Under the pieces are notes generated by a model, which worked only from the letters and a program-made list of their open reading frames with translations, was not told the origin of the DNA and did no database searches. Source: Nipponacmea schrenckii (Eukaryota > Mollusca > Gastropoda > Lottiidae). Taken from it: a stretch of 64,000 nt of DNA. Of this stretch, positions 13,286 to 26,136 are shown piece after piece (positions within the stretch are counted from its first letter, which is position 1; every line of letters begins with the position of its first letter). The stretch lies in assembly GCA_030562195.1 (NCBI GenBank), contig CM060200.1:17980001-18044000 (forward strand). The letters run 5' to 3'. A program made the translations under genes and the position numbers.

Positions 13286-14835
13286 AGTTACGTATGATTC
13301 TTACAGGAAACAAACATACACCACACTACGTATGGTTCTTACAGGAAACTAACATACACCACACTACGTATGGTTCTTACAGGAAACTAACATACACCAC
13401 ACTACGTATGGTTCTTACAGGAAACTAACATACTAGTACACCACACTACGTATGGTTCTTACAGGAAACTAACATACACCACACTACGTATGTTTCTTAC
13501 AGGAAACTAACATACTAGTACACCACACTACGTATGGTTCTAACAGGAAACTAACATACACCACACTACGTATGGTTCTTACAGGAAACTAACATACTAG
13601 TACACCACACTACGTATGGTTCTTACAGGAAACAAACATACACCACACTACGTATGTTTCTTACAGGAAACTAACATACTAGTACACCACACTACGTATG
13701 GTTCTTACAGGAAACTAACATACACCACACTACGTATGTTTCTTACAGGTAACTAACATACACCACACTACGTATGTTTCTTACAGGTAACTAACATACA
13801 CCACACTACGTATGGTTCTTACAGGAAACTAACATACACCACACTACGTATGGTTCTTACAGGAAACTAACATACACCACACTACGTATGTTTCTTACAG
13901 GAAACTAACATACACCACACTACGTATGGTTCTTACAGGAAACTAACATACACCACACTACGTATGGTTCTTACAGGAAACTAACATACACCACACTACG
14001 TATGGTTCTTACAGGAAACAAACATACACCACACTACGTATGGTTCTTACAGGAAACTAACATACACCACACTACGTATGTTTCTTACAGGAAACTAACA
14101 TACACCACACTACGTATGGTTCTTACAGGAAACAAACATACACCACACTACGTATGGTTCTTACAGGAAACTAACATACACCACACTACGTATGGTTCTT
14201 ACAGGAAACTAACATACACCACACTACGTATGGTTCTTACAGGAAACTAACATACACCACACTACGTATGGTTCTTACAGGAAACTAACATACTAGTACA
14301 CCACACTACGTATGGTTCTTACAGGAAACTAACATACACCACACTACGTATGGTTCTTACAGGAAACTAACATACTAGTACACCACACTACGTATGGTTC
14401 TTACAGGAAACTAACATACACCACACTACGTATGGTTCTTACAGGAAACTAACATACACCACACTACGTATGGTTCTTACAGGAAACTAACATACACCAC
14501 ACTACGTATGGTTCTTACAGGAAACTAACATACACCACACTACGTATGGTTCTTACAGGAAACTAACATACACCACACTACGTATGGTTCTTACAGGAAA
14601 CTAACATACTAGTACACCACACTACGTATGGTTCTTACAGGAAACTAACATACACCACACTACGTATGGTTCTTACAGGAAACTAACATACACCACACTA
14701 CGTATGGTTCTTACAGGAAACTAACATACACCACACTACGTATGGTTCTTACAGGAAACTAACATACACCACACTACGTATGTTTCTAACAGGAAATAAA
14801 TCACACCACACTACGTATGTTTCTTACATGGAAAT
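13285..14835 (+). repeat. 38-bp satellite, forward-oriented block
   Basis: About 40 copies of a 38-bp unit containing 'tggttcttacaggaaactaa' and 'cataccacactacgta'-like sequence. Some copies carry a 6-bp 'actagt' insertion, giving a 44-bp form. Its reverse complement is clearly related to the 14955-16150 unit ('tacgtag', 'tgtaagaacca' shared), so the two blocks form a head-to-head inverted pair. Confidence 0.95.
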
Positions 14836-14955
14836 AAATTACACTAACGTGGATTACAGCCGTTTGTTGAAGTATAGTTTTGGGTATTTTTTCAACAATT
14901 GACTTAAGTCTTTGAAGATATTTAAAAAGGCTATAAACACCGTTTCTATGTGTTA
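14835..14955 (+). other. Spacer at the inversion point of the 38-bp satellite
   Basis: Separates the two opposite-orientation blocks. Its right part ('aagtctttgaagatattt', 'aaaaggctataaacaccg') recurs at 50930-50970, where it precedes the same satellite, so spacer and satellite moved together. Confidence 0.7.
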
Positions 14956-16150
14956 TTCCTATATAAGAACCATACGTAGTTTCGTGTGTGTTATTTCTAT
15001 GTAAGAACCATACGTAGTTTCGTGTGTGTTATTTCTATGTAAGAACCATACGTAGTTTCGTGTGTGTTATTTCTATATAAGAACCATACATAGTTTCGTG
15101 TGTGTTATTTCTATGTAAAAACCCATACATAGTTTCGTGTGTGTTATTTCTATATAAGAACCATACATAGTTTCGTGTGTGTTATTCCTATGTAAAAACC
15201 CATACAAGTTTCGTGTGTGTTATTTCTATGTAAGAACCCATACGTAGTTTCGTGTGTGTTATTCCTATGTAAAAACCCATACAAGTTTCGTGTGTGTTAT
15301 TTCTATGTAAAAACCCATACAAGTTTCGTGTGTGTTATTTCTATATAAGAACCATACTTAGTTTCGTGTGTGTTATTTCTATGTAAGAACCATACTTAGT
15401 TTCGTGTGTGTTATTTCTATGTAAGAACCATACGTAGTTTTGTGTGTGTTATTTCTATGTAAGAACCATACGTATTTTCCCGTGTTTTTTTGTTATTTTC
15501 TATATAAAAAAACCATACGTATTTTCCCGTGTGTGTTATTTCTATATAAGAACCATACGTAGTTTCGTGTGTGTTATTTCTATATAAGAACCATACGTAG
15601 TTTCGTGTGTGTTATTTCTATGTAAGAACCATACGTAGTTTCGTGTCTGTTATTTCTATGTAAGAACCATACGTAGTTTTGTGTCTGTTATTTCTATGTA
15701 AGAACCATACGTAGTTTCGTGTCTGTTATTTCTATGTAAGAACCATACGAAAGTTTCGTTTTTTCTTTTTAAAAAATTCCTTTTTATTTTTTAAGAACCA
15801 TACATAGTTTGGGTGTGTGTTATTTCTATGTAAAAACCCATACGTAGTTTCGTGTGTGTTATTTCTATGTAAAAACCCATACAAGTTTCGTGTCTGTTAT
15901 TTCTATGTAAGAACCATACGTAGTTTTCCGTGTTTTAAGGGGAACCCATACTTATTTTCCCGTGTGTGTTATTTCTATGTAAAAACCCATACGTAGTTTC
16001 GTGTCTGTTATTTCTATGTAAGAACCATACGTACTTTCGTGTGTGTTATTTCTGTGTAAGAACCATACGTAGTTTTGTGTGTGTTATTTCTATGTAAAAA
16101 CCCATACAAGTTTCGTGTCTGTTATTTCTATGTAAGAACCATACGTAGTT
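14955..16150 (+). repeat. 38-bp satellite, inverted block
   Basis: About 31 copies of a 38-bp unit containing 'catacgtagtttcgtgtgtg' and 'ttatttctatgtaagaac'. Related copies flank gap 2 (29290-29450) and gap 3 (50960-51316). Scattered copies around 15475 and 15760 show homopolymer noise. Confidence 0.95.
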
Positions 16151-17345
16151 TTGTGTCTGTTATTTCTTTTTTTGTTTAATAAATACGTAGTTTCGTGGTG
16201 TGTTATTTTCTCTTTGTAATAAATACGTAGTTTTGTGGTGTGTTATTTTCTCTTTGTAATAAAAAATTTAGTTTTGTGGTGTGTTATTTCTCCTTGTAAT
16301 AAATACGTAGTTTTGTGGTGTTATTTTTCTCTTTGTAATAAATACGTAGTTTTGTGGGGTATATATTTTTCTCTGTAAGAATCATAGTAGTTTCGGTGTA
16401 TTATTTCTCTTTGTAATAAATACGTAGTTTTGTGGTATGTTATTTCTCTTTGTAAGAATCATAGGTTTTGTGGTATGTTATTTCTCCTGTAAGAATCATA
16501 GTTTTGTGGTATTATTTTCTCTTTGTAATAAATACGTAGTTTTGTGGTATTATTTTTCTCTTTGTAAGAATCATAGTTTTGATGGTATTATTTTCTCTTT
16601 GTAATAAATACGTAGTTTCGTGGTATTATTTTTCTCTTTGTAAGAATCATAGTTTTGTGGTATGTTATTTCTATGTAAGAACTACGTAGTTTCGTGGTGT
16701 GTTATTTTCTCTTTGTAAGAATCATAGTTTTGATGGTGTGTTATTTTCTCTTTGTGAAAAAAATAATAGTTTTGGGTCTGTTATTTCTCTTTGTAAGAAT
16801 CATAGTTTTGTGGTATGTTATTTTCTCTTTGTAATAAATACGTAGTTTTTGGTATGTTATTTCTCTTTGTAATAACATACGTAGTTTTGTGGTCTGTTAT
16901 TTTCTCTTTGTAAGAACCAATAGTTTTGTGGTTATATCATTTTTTGTAAGAGATACGTAGTTTCGGGTCTGTTATTTCTCTTTGTAAGAATCATAGTTTT
17001 GTGGTCTGTTATTTCTCTTTGTAATAAATACGTAGTTTTGTGGTGTGTTATTTTCTCTTTGTAAGAATCATAGTTTTCGTGGTCTGTTATTTCTTTTTGT
17101 AATAAATACGTAGTTTTGTGGTCTGTTATTTTCTCTTTGTAATAAATACGTAGTTTTGTGGTCTGTTATTTCTCTTTGTAATAAATACGTAGTTTTGTGG
17201 TCTGTTATTTCTCTTTGTAATAAATACGTAGTTTTGTGGTCTGTTATTTCTCTTTGTAATAAATACGTAGTTTTGTGGTCTGTTATTTCTCTTTGTAAGA
17301 ATCATATTTTGTGGGTTTTCGTTTTTCTCCTTGTTTAAAAATTTT
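16150..17345 (+). repeat. 38-39-bp satellite, diverged sub-block
   Basis: Same family in the same orientation, but with 'tagttttgtggtctgtta' and 'tctctttgtaataaatacg'. Left copies are heterogeneous, while 17100-17300 is a recent homogeneous run. The right end grades into the 46-bp repeat at 17375. Confidence 0.9.
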
Positions 17346-17374
17346 TAAGGTACCATACGTTTTTTTGTGTATGT

Positions 17375-20300
17375 TTTTTTATGGGTATATATCAGTTTTC
17401 TCCTTGTGATATGTATAATAGTTTTGATAGGTATATATCAGTTTTGGTGTAAATATTGATCATTTTACAACCGTAACATTTCCCTGTATATCAGATTTGT
17501 CGTTGACGTCTAGATTACCATGGATAGTAAAATATATTATTATAAAATTATCAGATTTATAGATAACGATGTCAGTGTTAAAAAATGTCCAGCAGAGTGA
17601 ATAAATTATAAAGGCATGTTTCATACGTTTGACATATTTTTCGAATTCTTTATCCCCCTCGATATCGCCCTTATTTTCATTTTCAGCTTTAAGTAAGCGA
17701 ATGGAATATCTACCTAGTCGTAAAGGACAAGTGATATTTCTATTAAGATTGGAATGGGTTCAGATTACAGACCAGGGAATAGTCCAGTGTGTTCACACCA
17801 CCAGTTATCAAATTGTAAAAAAGGGAAATTTCAAACTGCATGGGCAAATACGGGTCAATCTTAAGCAGGTGTGTTACACCGTTTTCTTTCTTTTACCCCG
17901 TACAGTAATTCGAATCAATTGTATAACGCTGGGATTGTTCTGGGATTATCTTGGGATTGTCTCTGATATTTTTTCTGCAACCTGAATATTACAAATAAAT
18001 TAGCATCTGTATTCAACCTTTATTCAATCCACAACAGGGTAATATCGATAGCATGACAACATGGTATTTCAACTGAAAGAACAACGTAAAGACTGTTTTT
18101 TTATGAAGGTTTAACATAATATAATTACATGTAGTTTGTATCTGATCATCGTGATAGAGCTGGAGTGAATTAAAGGTCGCTTCACACTACAATCTACTGA
18201 CTAATTGTACAGGTTAGTTTAGATCAATGGCGTTTCACTGCGTTCGTGTTACAATCTAACAGGTTAGTTTAGATCAATGGCGTTTCACTGCGTTCGTGTT
18301 ACAATTCTTTTTTAAAAAGGGTTTGTTTAGATCAATGACGTTTCACTGCGTTCGTGTTACAATTCTTTAAACAGGGTTTGTTTAGATCAATGACGTTTCA
18401 CTGCGTTCATGTTACAATCTACTAGCTTTGTTGTACAAGTTAGTTTAGATCAATGACGTTTCACTGCGTTCGTGTTACAATTCTTTAAACAGGGTTTGTT
18501 TAGATCAATGACGTTTCACTGCGTTCATGTTACAATCTACTAGCTTTGTTGAGAGGTTAGTTTAGATCAATGGCGTTTCACTGCGTTCGTGTTACAATCT
18601 AACAGGGTTAAGGGTTTTTGATCAATGGCGTTTCACTGCGTTCGTGTTACAATCTGCTAGTTAGTTGAGAGGGTTTGTTTTTGATCAATGGCGTTTCACT
18701 GCGTTCGTGTTACAATCTGCTAGTTAGATTTTACAGGGTTTGTTTAGATCAATGGAGTTTAACTGCTTCGTGTTACAATCTGCTAGCTTTGTTGTACAGG
18801 TTAGTTTAGATCAAGGGTCTAACTGCTTCGTGTTACAATCTGCTAGTTAGTTGTACAAGGGTTTGTTTAGATCAATGGTAGTTTAACTGCTTCGTGTTAC
18901 AATCTGCTAGTTAGTTGACAGGTTAGTTTAGATCAATGGCGTTTCACTGCGTTCGTGTTACAATCTGCTAGTGAATTGAGAGGGTTTAAATTTTGATCAA
19001 TGGCGTTTCACTGCGTTCGTGTTACAATCTGCTAGTTAATTGAGAGGGTTTGTTTAGATCAATGGCGTTTCACTGCGTTCATGTTACAATCTGCTAGTTA
19101 ATTGTACAGGTTAGTTTAGATCAATGACGTTTCACTGCGTTCATGTTACAATCAGCTAGCTTTGTTGTACAGGTTAGTTTAGATCAATGGCGTTTCACTG
19201 CGTTCGTGTTACAATCTGCTAGTTAATTTTAGAGGGTTTGTTTAGATCAATGACGTTTCACTGCGTTCGTGTTACAATCTGCTAGCTTTGTTGTACAAAT
19301 TAGTTTAGATCAATGGCGTTTCACTGCGTTCGTGTTACAATCTGCTAGTTAATTTTAGAGGTTAGTTTAGATCAATGACGTTTCACTGCGTTCGTGTTAC
19401 AATCTGCTAGTTAGTTGAGAGGGTAGTTTAGATCAATGACGTTTCACTGCGTTCGTGTTTCAATCTGCTAGTTAATTGTACAAGTTAGTTTAGATCAATG
19501 GCGTTTCACTGCGTTCGTGTTATAATCTGCTAGTTAGTTGAAGAGGGTAGTTTAGATCAATGACGTTTCACTGCGTTCGTGTTACAATCAGCTAGTTAGT
19601 TGTACAAGGGTTTGTTTAGATCAATGGCGTTTCACTGCGTTCGTGTTACAATCTGCTAGTTAATTTTACAGGGTAGTTTAGATCAATGGCGTTTCACTGC
19701 GTTCGTGTTACAATCTGCTAGTTAGATTTTTCAGGGTAGTTTAGATCAATGGCGTTTCACTGCGTTCGTGTTACAATCTACTAGTTAGATTTAGAGGATA
19801 GTTTAGATCAATGGCGTTTCACTGCGTTCGTGTTACAATCTGCTAGTTAGTTGACAGGGTTTGTTTAGATCAATGACGTTTCACTGCGTTCGTGTTACAA
19901 TCAGCTAGTTAGATTTTACAGGGTTTGTTTAGATCAATGGCGTTTCACTGCGTTCGTGTTACAATCTGCTAGTTAATTGACAGGGTTTGTTTAGATCAAT
20001 GGCGTTTCACTGCGTTCGTGTTACAATCAGCTAGCTTTGTTGTACAGGTTAGTTTAGATCAATGGTAGTTTAACTGCTTCGTGTTAAAATCTGCTAGCTT
20101 TAAATTTTACAGGGTTTGTTTAAATAATGGCGTTTAAACTCAATTCAAATCTGCTATTTAAAATTTTTAGATAAATCGTTTACCCTTCGTTTACAATCTG
20201 CTAGTATTGTACAAGGGTAGTTTAGACAAAGACGTTTCAGGTTGTATGACAAATTTTGATTTTTATCAATAGAAAGATCAATAACATATACACTGCGTTG

Positions 20301-22245
20301 AATTAACAATTAACTAGATTTTTTACCAGGTTTAGTTTGATAAATAAATGCTTTCCCCAAATTGACAAATTAGTTTTATGGAATTAAAAAACTTTTATCG
20401 TTTAAAAACAGTAGGGTTATTAAAGGGGAATTTAGAATAATGGTATCAAACTCTTAAATGGTTCATAAAATACAAATTAAAATTTTCATATTCAAAATAA
20501 TATACTTACAAAATATAAAGACATACCGTCTTCACGGGTTTAATTTTGGGATTATGATATTTCAATAAAAAATTATAAATTACACACTTAATTAAAATAT
20601 TAATAGATATATTATCTCATTTCCTTTGCATAATTACCCCAAATTTTAAGTTTCCCCTTTATGGGTTTAAGTTTAAAAAATTGTATCAAAAACACAGTTT
20701 TTTAAAGAATATTTTTTTTAAAATCAAAAACTTTAATTATACATAAAAAAATTAAAATAAAAATTTTAATAAATTTTAATTTATACAACCCGTCTTTTTA
20801 ATTTTAATATCACCTATTTTAATTCTACTATCATATAATTATTTATTATACTTATTTCCTTTCCTGTTACCGTGTCAGTATCTGCTTGATGGTTTAAGTA
20901 TAGATTAATCAAAGAAGCAGTATGCGAATATGTTAATATCAAAAACATTATAATTATATATAAAAAGATTATCAAACTAATTCTAATGATTTTAATTTAT
21001 ACAACTAGTGCTTTTTCTTTTAAAACAATATTTTAATTCTACTATGCATATAATTATTTACATAGCATATATAAGGTTTCGGAAACAAGCGGGCTTATGT
21101 TAATCCGTTACCAAATAGACCTACAATTTATTAAAATATAAATAAATAGACGAAATGATAAATAAATCAGCATTATAATATATATTATATTCAGAATAAA
21201 TAGTTCAAATTATACCAAGATTAATGATGTATATATATATATGGAAGAAAATGTGCAGAAGAACAGACATGAGTTGTTATCACACAGGAATTCCGTTCGT
21301 CCTCCAGCACGAACCAAGCTAGAGACAAAGATAGCCCGACCGGGCAGTTGAGATTGTGTTGACTTTAGATAGATGATTTAATCAAAAGGAAAGAAAGCAG
21401 GATATGTTGTACGTGGAGTACATACGTGGACTAGTGAGGATCGACGAATAAAGTAGGAAAACAAGATTGGCTATAGGATATAATCTATCATTTAGGGGAA
21501 ATATAAACACCAATCAACATGAACAACCATGATCAGAACGAGTTTGGGAGAATGAAGAAGATCGGGTAACTCACGTCACACCATTCAGGGCAGAGTTTCA
21601 CCGCCATGTCATTCGACCCGACCAGCTTTTTATAAACAACCGAACCAACAGCACAGAATCATTCAATTTGCACCAATCCAACTACTACGAACTACTACGA
21701 ATACCAACAATTACTAGTACATAGTTTGTGATATCAGCATTTGCTGAAGGCGACAGTTAACTTGACATCTACCAACCAACCAAGTGGAAATATACAAGGT
21801 TAACATTCAATATAGATGGATAAGGCTTAAAATTGAGTTAGGAAAAAACATGATCTGCAACTATGATAAAAGTATATACGAATGGAACTTTATGAACGTA
21901 TGCAAGACCAACAACTCGGGTAACTAAGGTAGGTAGGTAAAGTAAGATTAAATCAATAGCTAAACTAGATTTGCAACAGACAAGGGCATGTATACATGAT
22001 CAACAAACTAGAGTTTACACCATCAACAATTAGGTAAGGTTTACAAGTTCAACAAGTTGGGTTGAAATAACTTCATTATATGAAAACAATACGCTTTTAA
22101 AATACCACAAACAACTTGCTTGATGTTATCAATTTAATTTATCATTCTATACTTGTATTCATTATAAATACACCTAATATCAGATACCCGTTATTGAGAA
22201 GGTGTTAAATATGGTAACTGCATAGAAATAAACAAATTGGTTTTT
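17375..22245 (+). repeat. Segmental duplication, arm 2
   Basis: Direct counterpart of 110-4010; anchors are listed under arm 1. It contains two partial tandem copies of the 'cagta..ttattaaag' block (about 20330-20560 and 20640-20840) and about 1.2 kb (20850-22070) without an evident counterpart in arm 1. Parts of 20100-20850 look like low-quality consensus. Confidence 0.85.
18190..20240 (+). repeat. 62-bp satellite, variant B
   Basis: About 33 copies of a 62-bp unit containing 'agatcaatggcgtttcactg', 'cgttcgtgttacaatctgc' and 'tagttagttgtaca'. It is the homogenised counterpart of the 2.06-3.64 kb array. Confidence 0.95.
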
Positions 22246-22365
22246 ACAATATTTTTTTTTTTATAATAGAAATAGCAAATGATATAATTTTAGATAAAGA
22301 AGTAGTCGATCATATTTATACGGAAGCATAGAGAGGACACATAACGGAGAGAAAAATTTTTTTTT
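20240..22365. other. AT-rich, no gene seen
   Basis: Mostly duplication-arm sequence plus a unique part (about 21240-22070). Only short frames and no recognised domains. Confidence 0.4.
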
Positions 22366-22560
22366 CAACTCGTGGCCACGACTCGAAAGCTCGTGGCCAC
22401 GATTTAAAAACTCGTGACCACGACTTTAAAACTCGTGGCCACGACTTAAATACTCGTGGCCATGACTTAGCATCTCGTGGCCACGACTTAATATCTCGTG
22501 GCCGCGACTTAACATCTCGTGGCCACTACTTAGATACCTCGTGGCGATTTAGTGTATTGA
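22365..22560 (+). repeat. Palindrome-bearing array (about 20 bp, about 9 copies)
   Basis: Copies of 'ctcgtggccacgacttaaa' with small changes. Each unit contains the perfect 10-bp palindrome 'cgtggccacg', so the array could form repeated small hairpins. No flanking gene explains it. Confidence 0.9.
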
Positions 22561-22898
22561 TGACAAGATAAACCACAAAACCAGCTTCCGTGATTATCTT
22601 TTCGATCTATTTCATTTGTAATTGTATTATGTCAACGCAATTATTCAATCTGCATTTTGGTAACAGACCTTTATTTAATATCATCTCGTAGTTCCGATTA
22701 TTGTTTGAATAAGTTTCGGAATATAACTTCACACGTATAATTCCCAAATACTTCGCCGCCTTTGATCTTTTGTATTTGCTGTTATTTATGTATAAACTGT
22801 TTGAAGGGATCGCCGTTATCTGTGTATACCTGCACTAAACTGATATGTTACTTTTAGTTATTTGTCATATTATATGAACACTTTTATCTTTATTTCAG

Positions 22899-23296
22899 TA
22901 TCTATTTGTATTTCCATCATGGAGGACGTGTTAGAAAAATTCCTTACCCAAAGAGGAATACCGATCCTTGACATCGAAAATATGATTTTTGCCAAATTAT
23001 CTGTGCTGAAATTAAACTTTAATCACGAAATATCAAAGTATTTACTGAAATTTATCAAAAAAACAAGCAGTGATAACCTCTTAAGTTTTTTGCGTTTTTG
23101 TACGGGATCCGACATGTTAATGGGTCAATACATAACTGTGTATTTTTTTGAAATGGGAGATTTTGAAAGACGCCCTGTTAGTAGAACATGTACAAGTATG
23201 CTTCAGCTTTCATCAACTTATACAAGCTACCCCGACTTTCGAGCAGAATTTAATAGCGTCCTAAGCTCTGCTGTCTGGAACATGGATTATGTATAG
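22899..23296 (+). CDS. HECT-like C-terminal exon (fragment)
   Basis: Terminal exon candidate. It is preceded by a pyrimidine-rich acceptor ending 'tttatttcag' at 22898. The ATG at 22919 opens a frame that runs to the TAG after 'NMDYV'. The last 70 or so residues ('FLRFCTGSDMLMGQ', then a Thr-Cys-Thr stretch, a Leu-rich block and an aromatic-rich end) resemble the C-terminal lobe of HECT-type ubiquitin-ligase-like proteins that form large families in molluscs, where the thioester cysteine lies in such a T-C-T context. That comparison is from memory of the family. Upstream exons were not found, so this may be the last exon of a gene, a transposon-carried HECT-like gene or a relic. No stop or frameshift is visible within the exon. 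Confidence 0.5.
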
Positions 23297-23299
23297 TGT

Positions 23300-24930
23300 T
23301 TTTCGTTCCTTGATCTGTGCGTCAACATTTCTCATGGAAGCAATTTTCAATTGGGATATTATAGGAATACAGTCATATTCAAAGTACCAACCGAGAGCGC
23401 TCAATTTCAGCTATACATTCATAATTAAAATTTGCTTGTTATTCAGCAAAACCGTAGTTTGGACTATCTTCAATTTCATTGGGTTTAACCATTCGCGCAA
23501 AACTTTTCATTCAAGCTTTTATTGAATTGTAGAGAAACTACAATTCTGATGTTGAAATATAGATAGCTGAAATTAAGCTCCCTCAGCTTGTAAAGCAAAT
23601 GTTTTTTCGGTCATATTCCCTTTAAGTTGTTTGAATATTTCTTTTAAATACCAGATGTCGATATGTTTTAGGTTTTTATCTGATCTTGTTATAGATGTAT
23701 CAAGTTTGAGTAGTGCATGTTTTTTAGTTATTACTTACATTGATGAAAATATTATCAATTTCGTTTTTGTCATTGTTTACAGTCCTTTGATCTTAGCGGT
23801 ACTTAGTAAGCCTTTATGTATGTGTACATGAGTGTAGTAAACGGAAACAGAAGTCTGATTAAATAGTTAAGACTGATTAAGCGTTTAATGGAAATGCGTT
23901 ATATTAATACAATATTAATTAAGATTAAATCTAGGAAGCATAAGTGAAATATGTTATTACGTTGCAATTATGATGGTTGTTTATTGGTACATCATGGAGC
24001 GAATTAGTAATATCGAAAGTGACGTCTGAAAGTATTTGTTTGAACCAAAGTAATGCATTTTGACGTGACTTAATTTCTTATCACGTTGCAATCAGAACCT
24101 AATACTTCAGGCCTTCTGTGTGACATGCACTAAACGTTGCCTTAAATGGGGTTAAGTCTTTTTGCTATTATTCCAACTATAATAATGTTTTTATTTCCAA
24201 GTGATTTCCCATCATAAAGTCCCAATCTGAAGTTATTCCAGGGTTATCGTTTAAGCATCCTGATGCTTTGAATAATCCCTAACTGTGAATTTTACCAGAA
24301 TTTACCCAAATTGAACAATTTGCACCCTTCTGCCTGAGAATATCCATGTTCCTAAAGCATCGTATGGATATATACATGAACCTACCGTTGCTTTCACAAT
24401 CCCAGATTCTCGTCAATATATTTTTCATTGATAGAGTTAACTTCTCGACCAATCATATTCCTTCAAACAGATAACAGATTCCATTTCGCCACTATCAGGA
24501 AAAATATCCAAACTTTGAAACTTGATTTTACAGGGGGGTTATACTTATCTGAAATTTGAACTGGATTTTTAGGAAACATGTTAGTATCTTTCTATCAAGT
24601 TTCAAATCGATCGCTCAACTCGAAGGGGCTATTAGTCACTAATGACGAGAATAGTGTGTCTTGTAAGAAACGGTTAGATTGGTAAGATCGTATACCGTTG
24701 CTAAAGGAACATGGAGTATATCTCTCCAAAGGTGTTTTAGACTTAGATGCGAATGGGAGAGCACAATGGTTGACTACGTTAACCACTGCCATTTACAGCT
24801 TTTTAAGATTCTTTTTTTTATTTTTCATCTTCTGGTTTGATAAAAGAAACCCACTTTTACCTAGTTTGTCTCAATATTTAATATTGTTTTCGTTTATTTT
24901 GATATTATGATAATTATATTTATAATTAAA
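23300..24930. other. Unassigned sequence
   Basis: Several 60-80-codon frames (for example 23289-23525, 23631-23831, 24698-24910) have no recognised domain. I see no supportable gene. Confidence 0.35.
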
Positions 24931-24934
24931 CACA

Positions 24935-26135
24935 TCATGGAAACAACATTTCATTTACTCGACTGCGTAGCTCTTTAAAAAGACGTGTTGCCTGACCTGC
25001 ATCATCAGGAATATCAAAATCATCCTCGGCCATTATAAGAACACAAATGTCGTAAATATCATGATCACAAGGTTTACGTGACCGCAACACAACATCTTGC
25101 CTGCAGTGTTCTATATCAATTAAAGTTATTGTATGAAGATGATCAGTTGTATCCCACAAGTCAGGAACATAATACATAACATTAGGGCGTCCGTGAGGTA
25201 AATTTGTGGAAGGCCTTATAACATGTTGGTTCCAAATTTTCGCCACATCGTCCAACTAATTCTGAAAAACAATAATAATCTTCTCGTTTAAAAGAACGTT
25301 TTTATACAGGATAGAAGGATTCATGAAGTACATTTAATGGAATACCACTAAACAGGAGGAAACCATCATAGGCACCTATACCTTTACGTTTATACCTATA
25401 CGTTTGAATCAACCAAACCCTCAACCAACTCCCCCCCTTTTCCCTCGCGGTCGATATAACAATACTGTACAATAATGAAATACATATCTGAACTAGGGCT
25501 GTGAAGCAGAACTCCACTAAACTCTTGTCAAGACTGTCGCTGGCAAATTCACCAACTGTGATTAAACTGGTAAATAGATCCATCCAATGCTGTATACACG
25601 ATTTCCTGAGGAAACTCCACCAACTTTCTATGCGTTGGTTTGATGTGCTTTTGCCGTATAAAAAACACTTTTCTACCAAAGAGTCGGTGTCAATCCTTCT
25701 AAGTAAGTATTGACAGGAACGAACGGTGATGTTTTCTATTCCCCGGTCACCCCGTAAAATACTTGGACAGCCTTGACATTCTTCATATCCTCCTATTACT
25801 GCAGGGTTGTTATTCGTATTGTATACATAGAGCCAAATTATTTTCCTAGAAAACCGTCTATGCATCCGTGTATACAGAGACCATACGGCTTCAGTTTATC
25901 ATATCCATCGATATGCAGTAGGCCCTTTTGTGAAATAGCTTCGCCTTACCAAACGATGCAGAGCAACAGCATCAGCATCCAATCCAAGTAAGATCATACG
26001 AACATCTTCCATTCGAACATTTAATCCCTCGTCTATGCATTTTTTATGCATCAATAATCTACCAGATCCTTTCAACTGCCTCTGAATAAAATACACTTTA
26101 TCTAGCCCACAGAAAAATCTTCGACCGAGGCGCAT
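24935..26135 (-). pseudogene. DDE integrase-core (rve-like) gene, broken
   Basis: Three consecutive minus-strand pieces form one protein family: 25899-26135 (N-terminal helical part), 25302-25865 (catalytic core) and 24935-25255 (C-terminal part, 'IWNQHVIRPSTNLPHGRPN'). The core keeps acidic residues in integrase-like contexts: 'IDGYDKLKPYG' (25885-25915, readable in a third frame), 'RGDRGIEN' and 'NQRIESWWSFLRK'. This suggests a D,D,E catalytic triad as in retroviral-type integrases. I recognise it as the stand-alone integrase-core proteins common in molluscs and fishes, but cannot name a transposon superfamily. Disruptions are a frame change at a T run near 25860, another near 25905, and an intron-like insertion (about 25262-25485, ending 'tttttcag') whose borders do not keep the frame. 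A 48-bp array cuts off the 5' end. Confidence 0.65.
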
Positions 26136-26136
26136 A

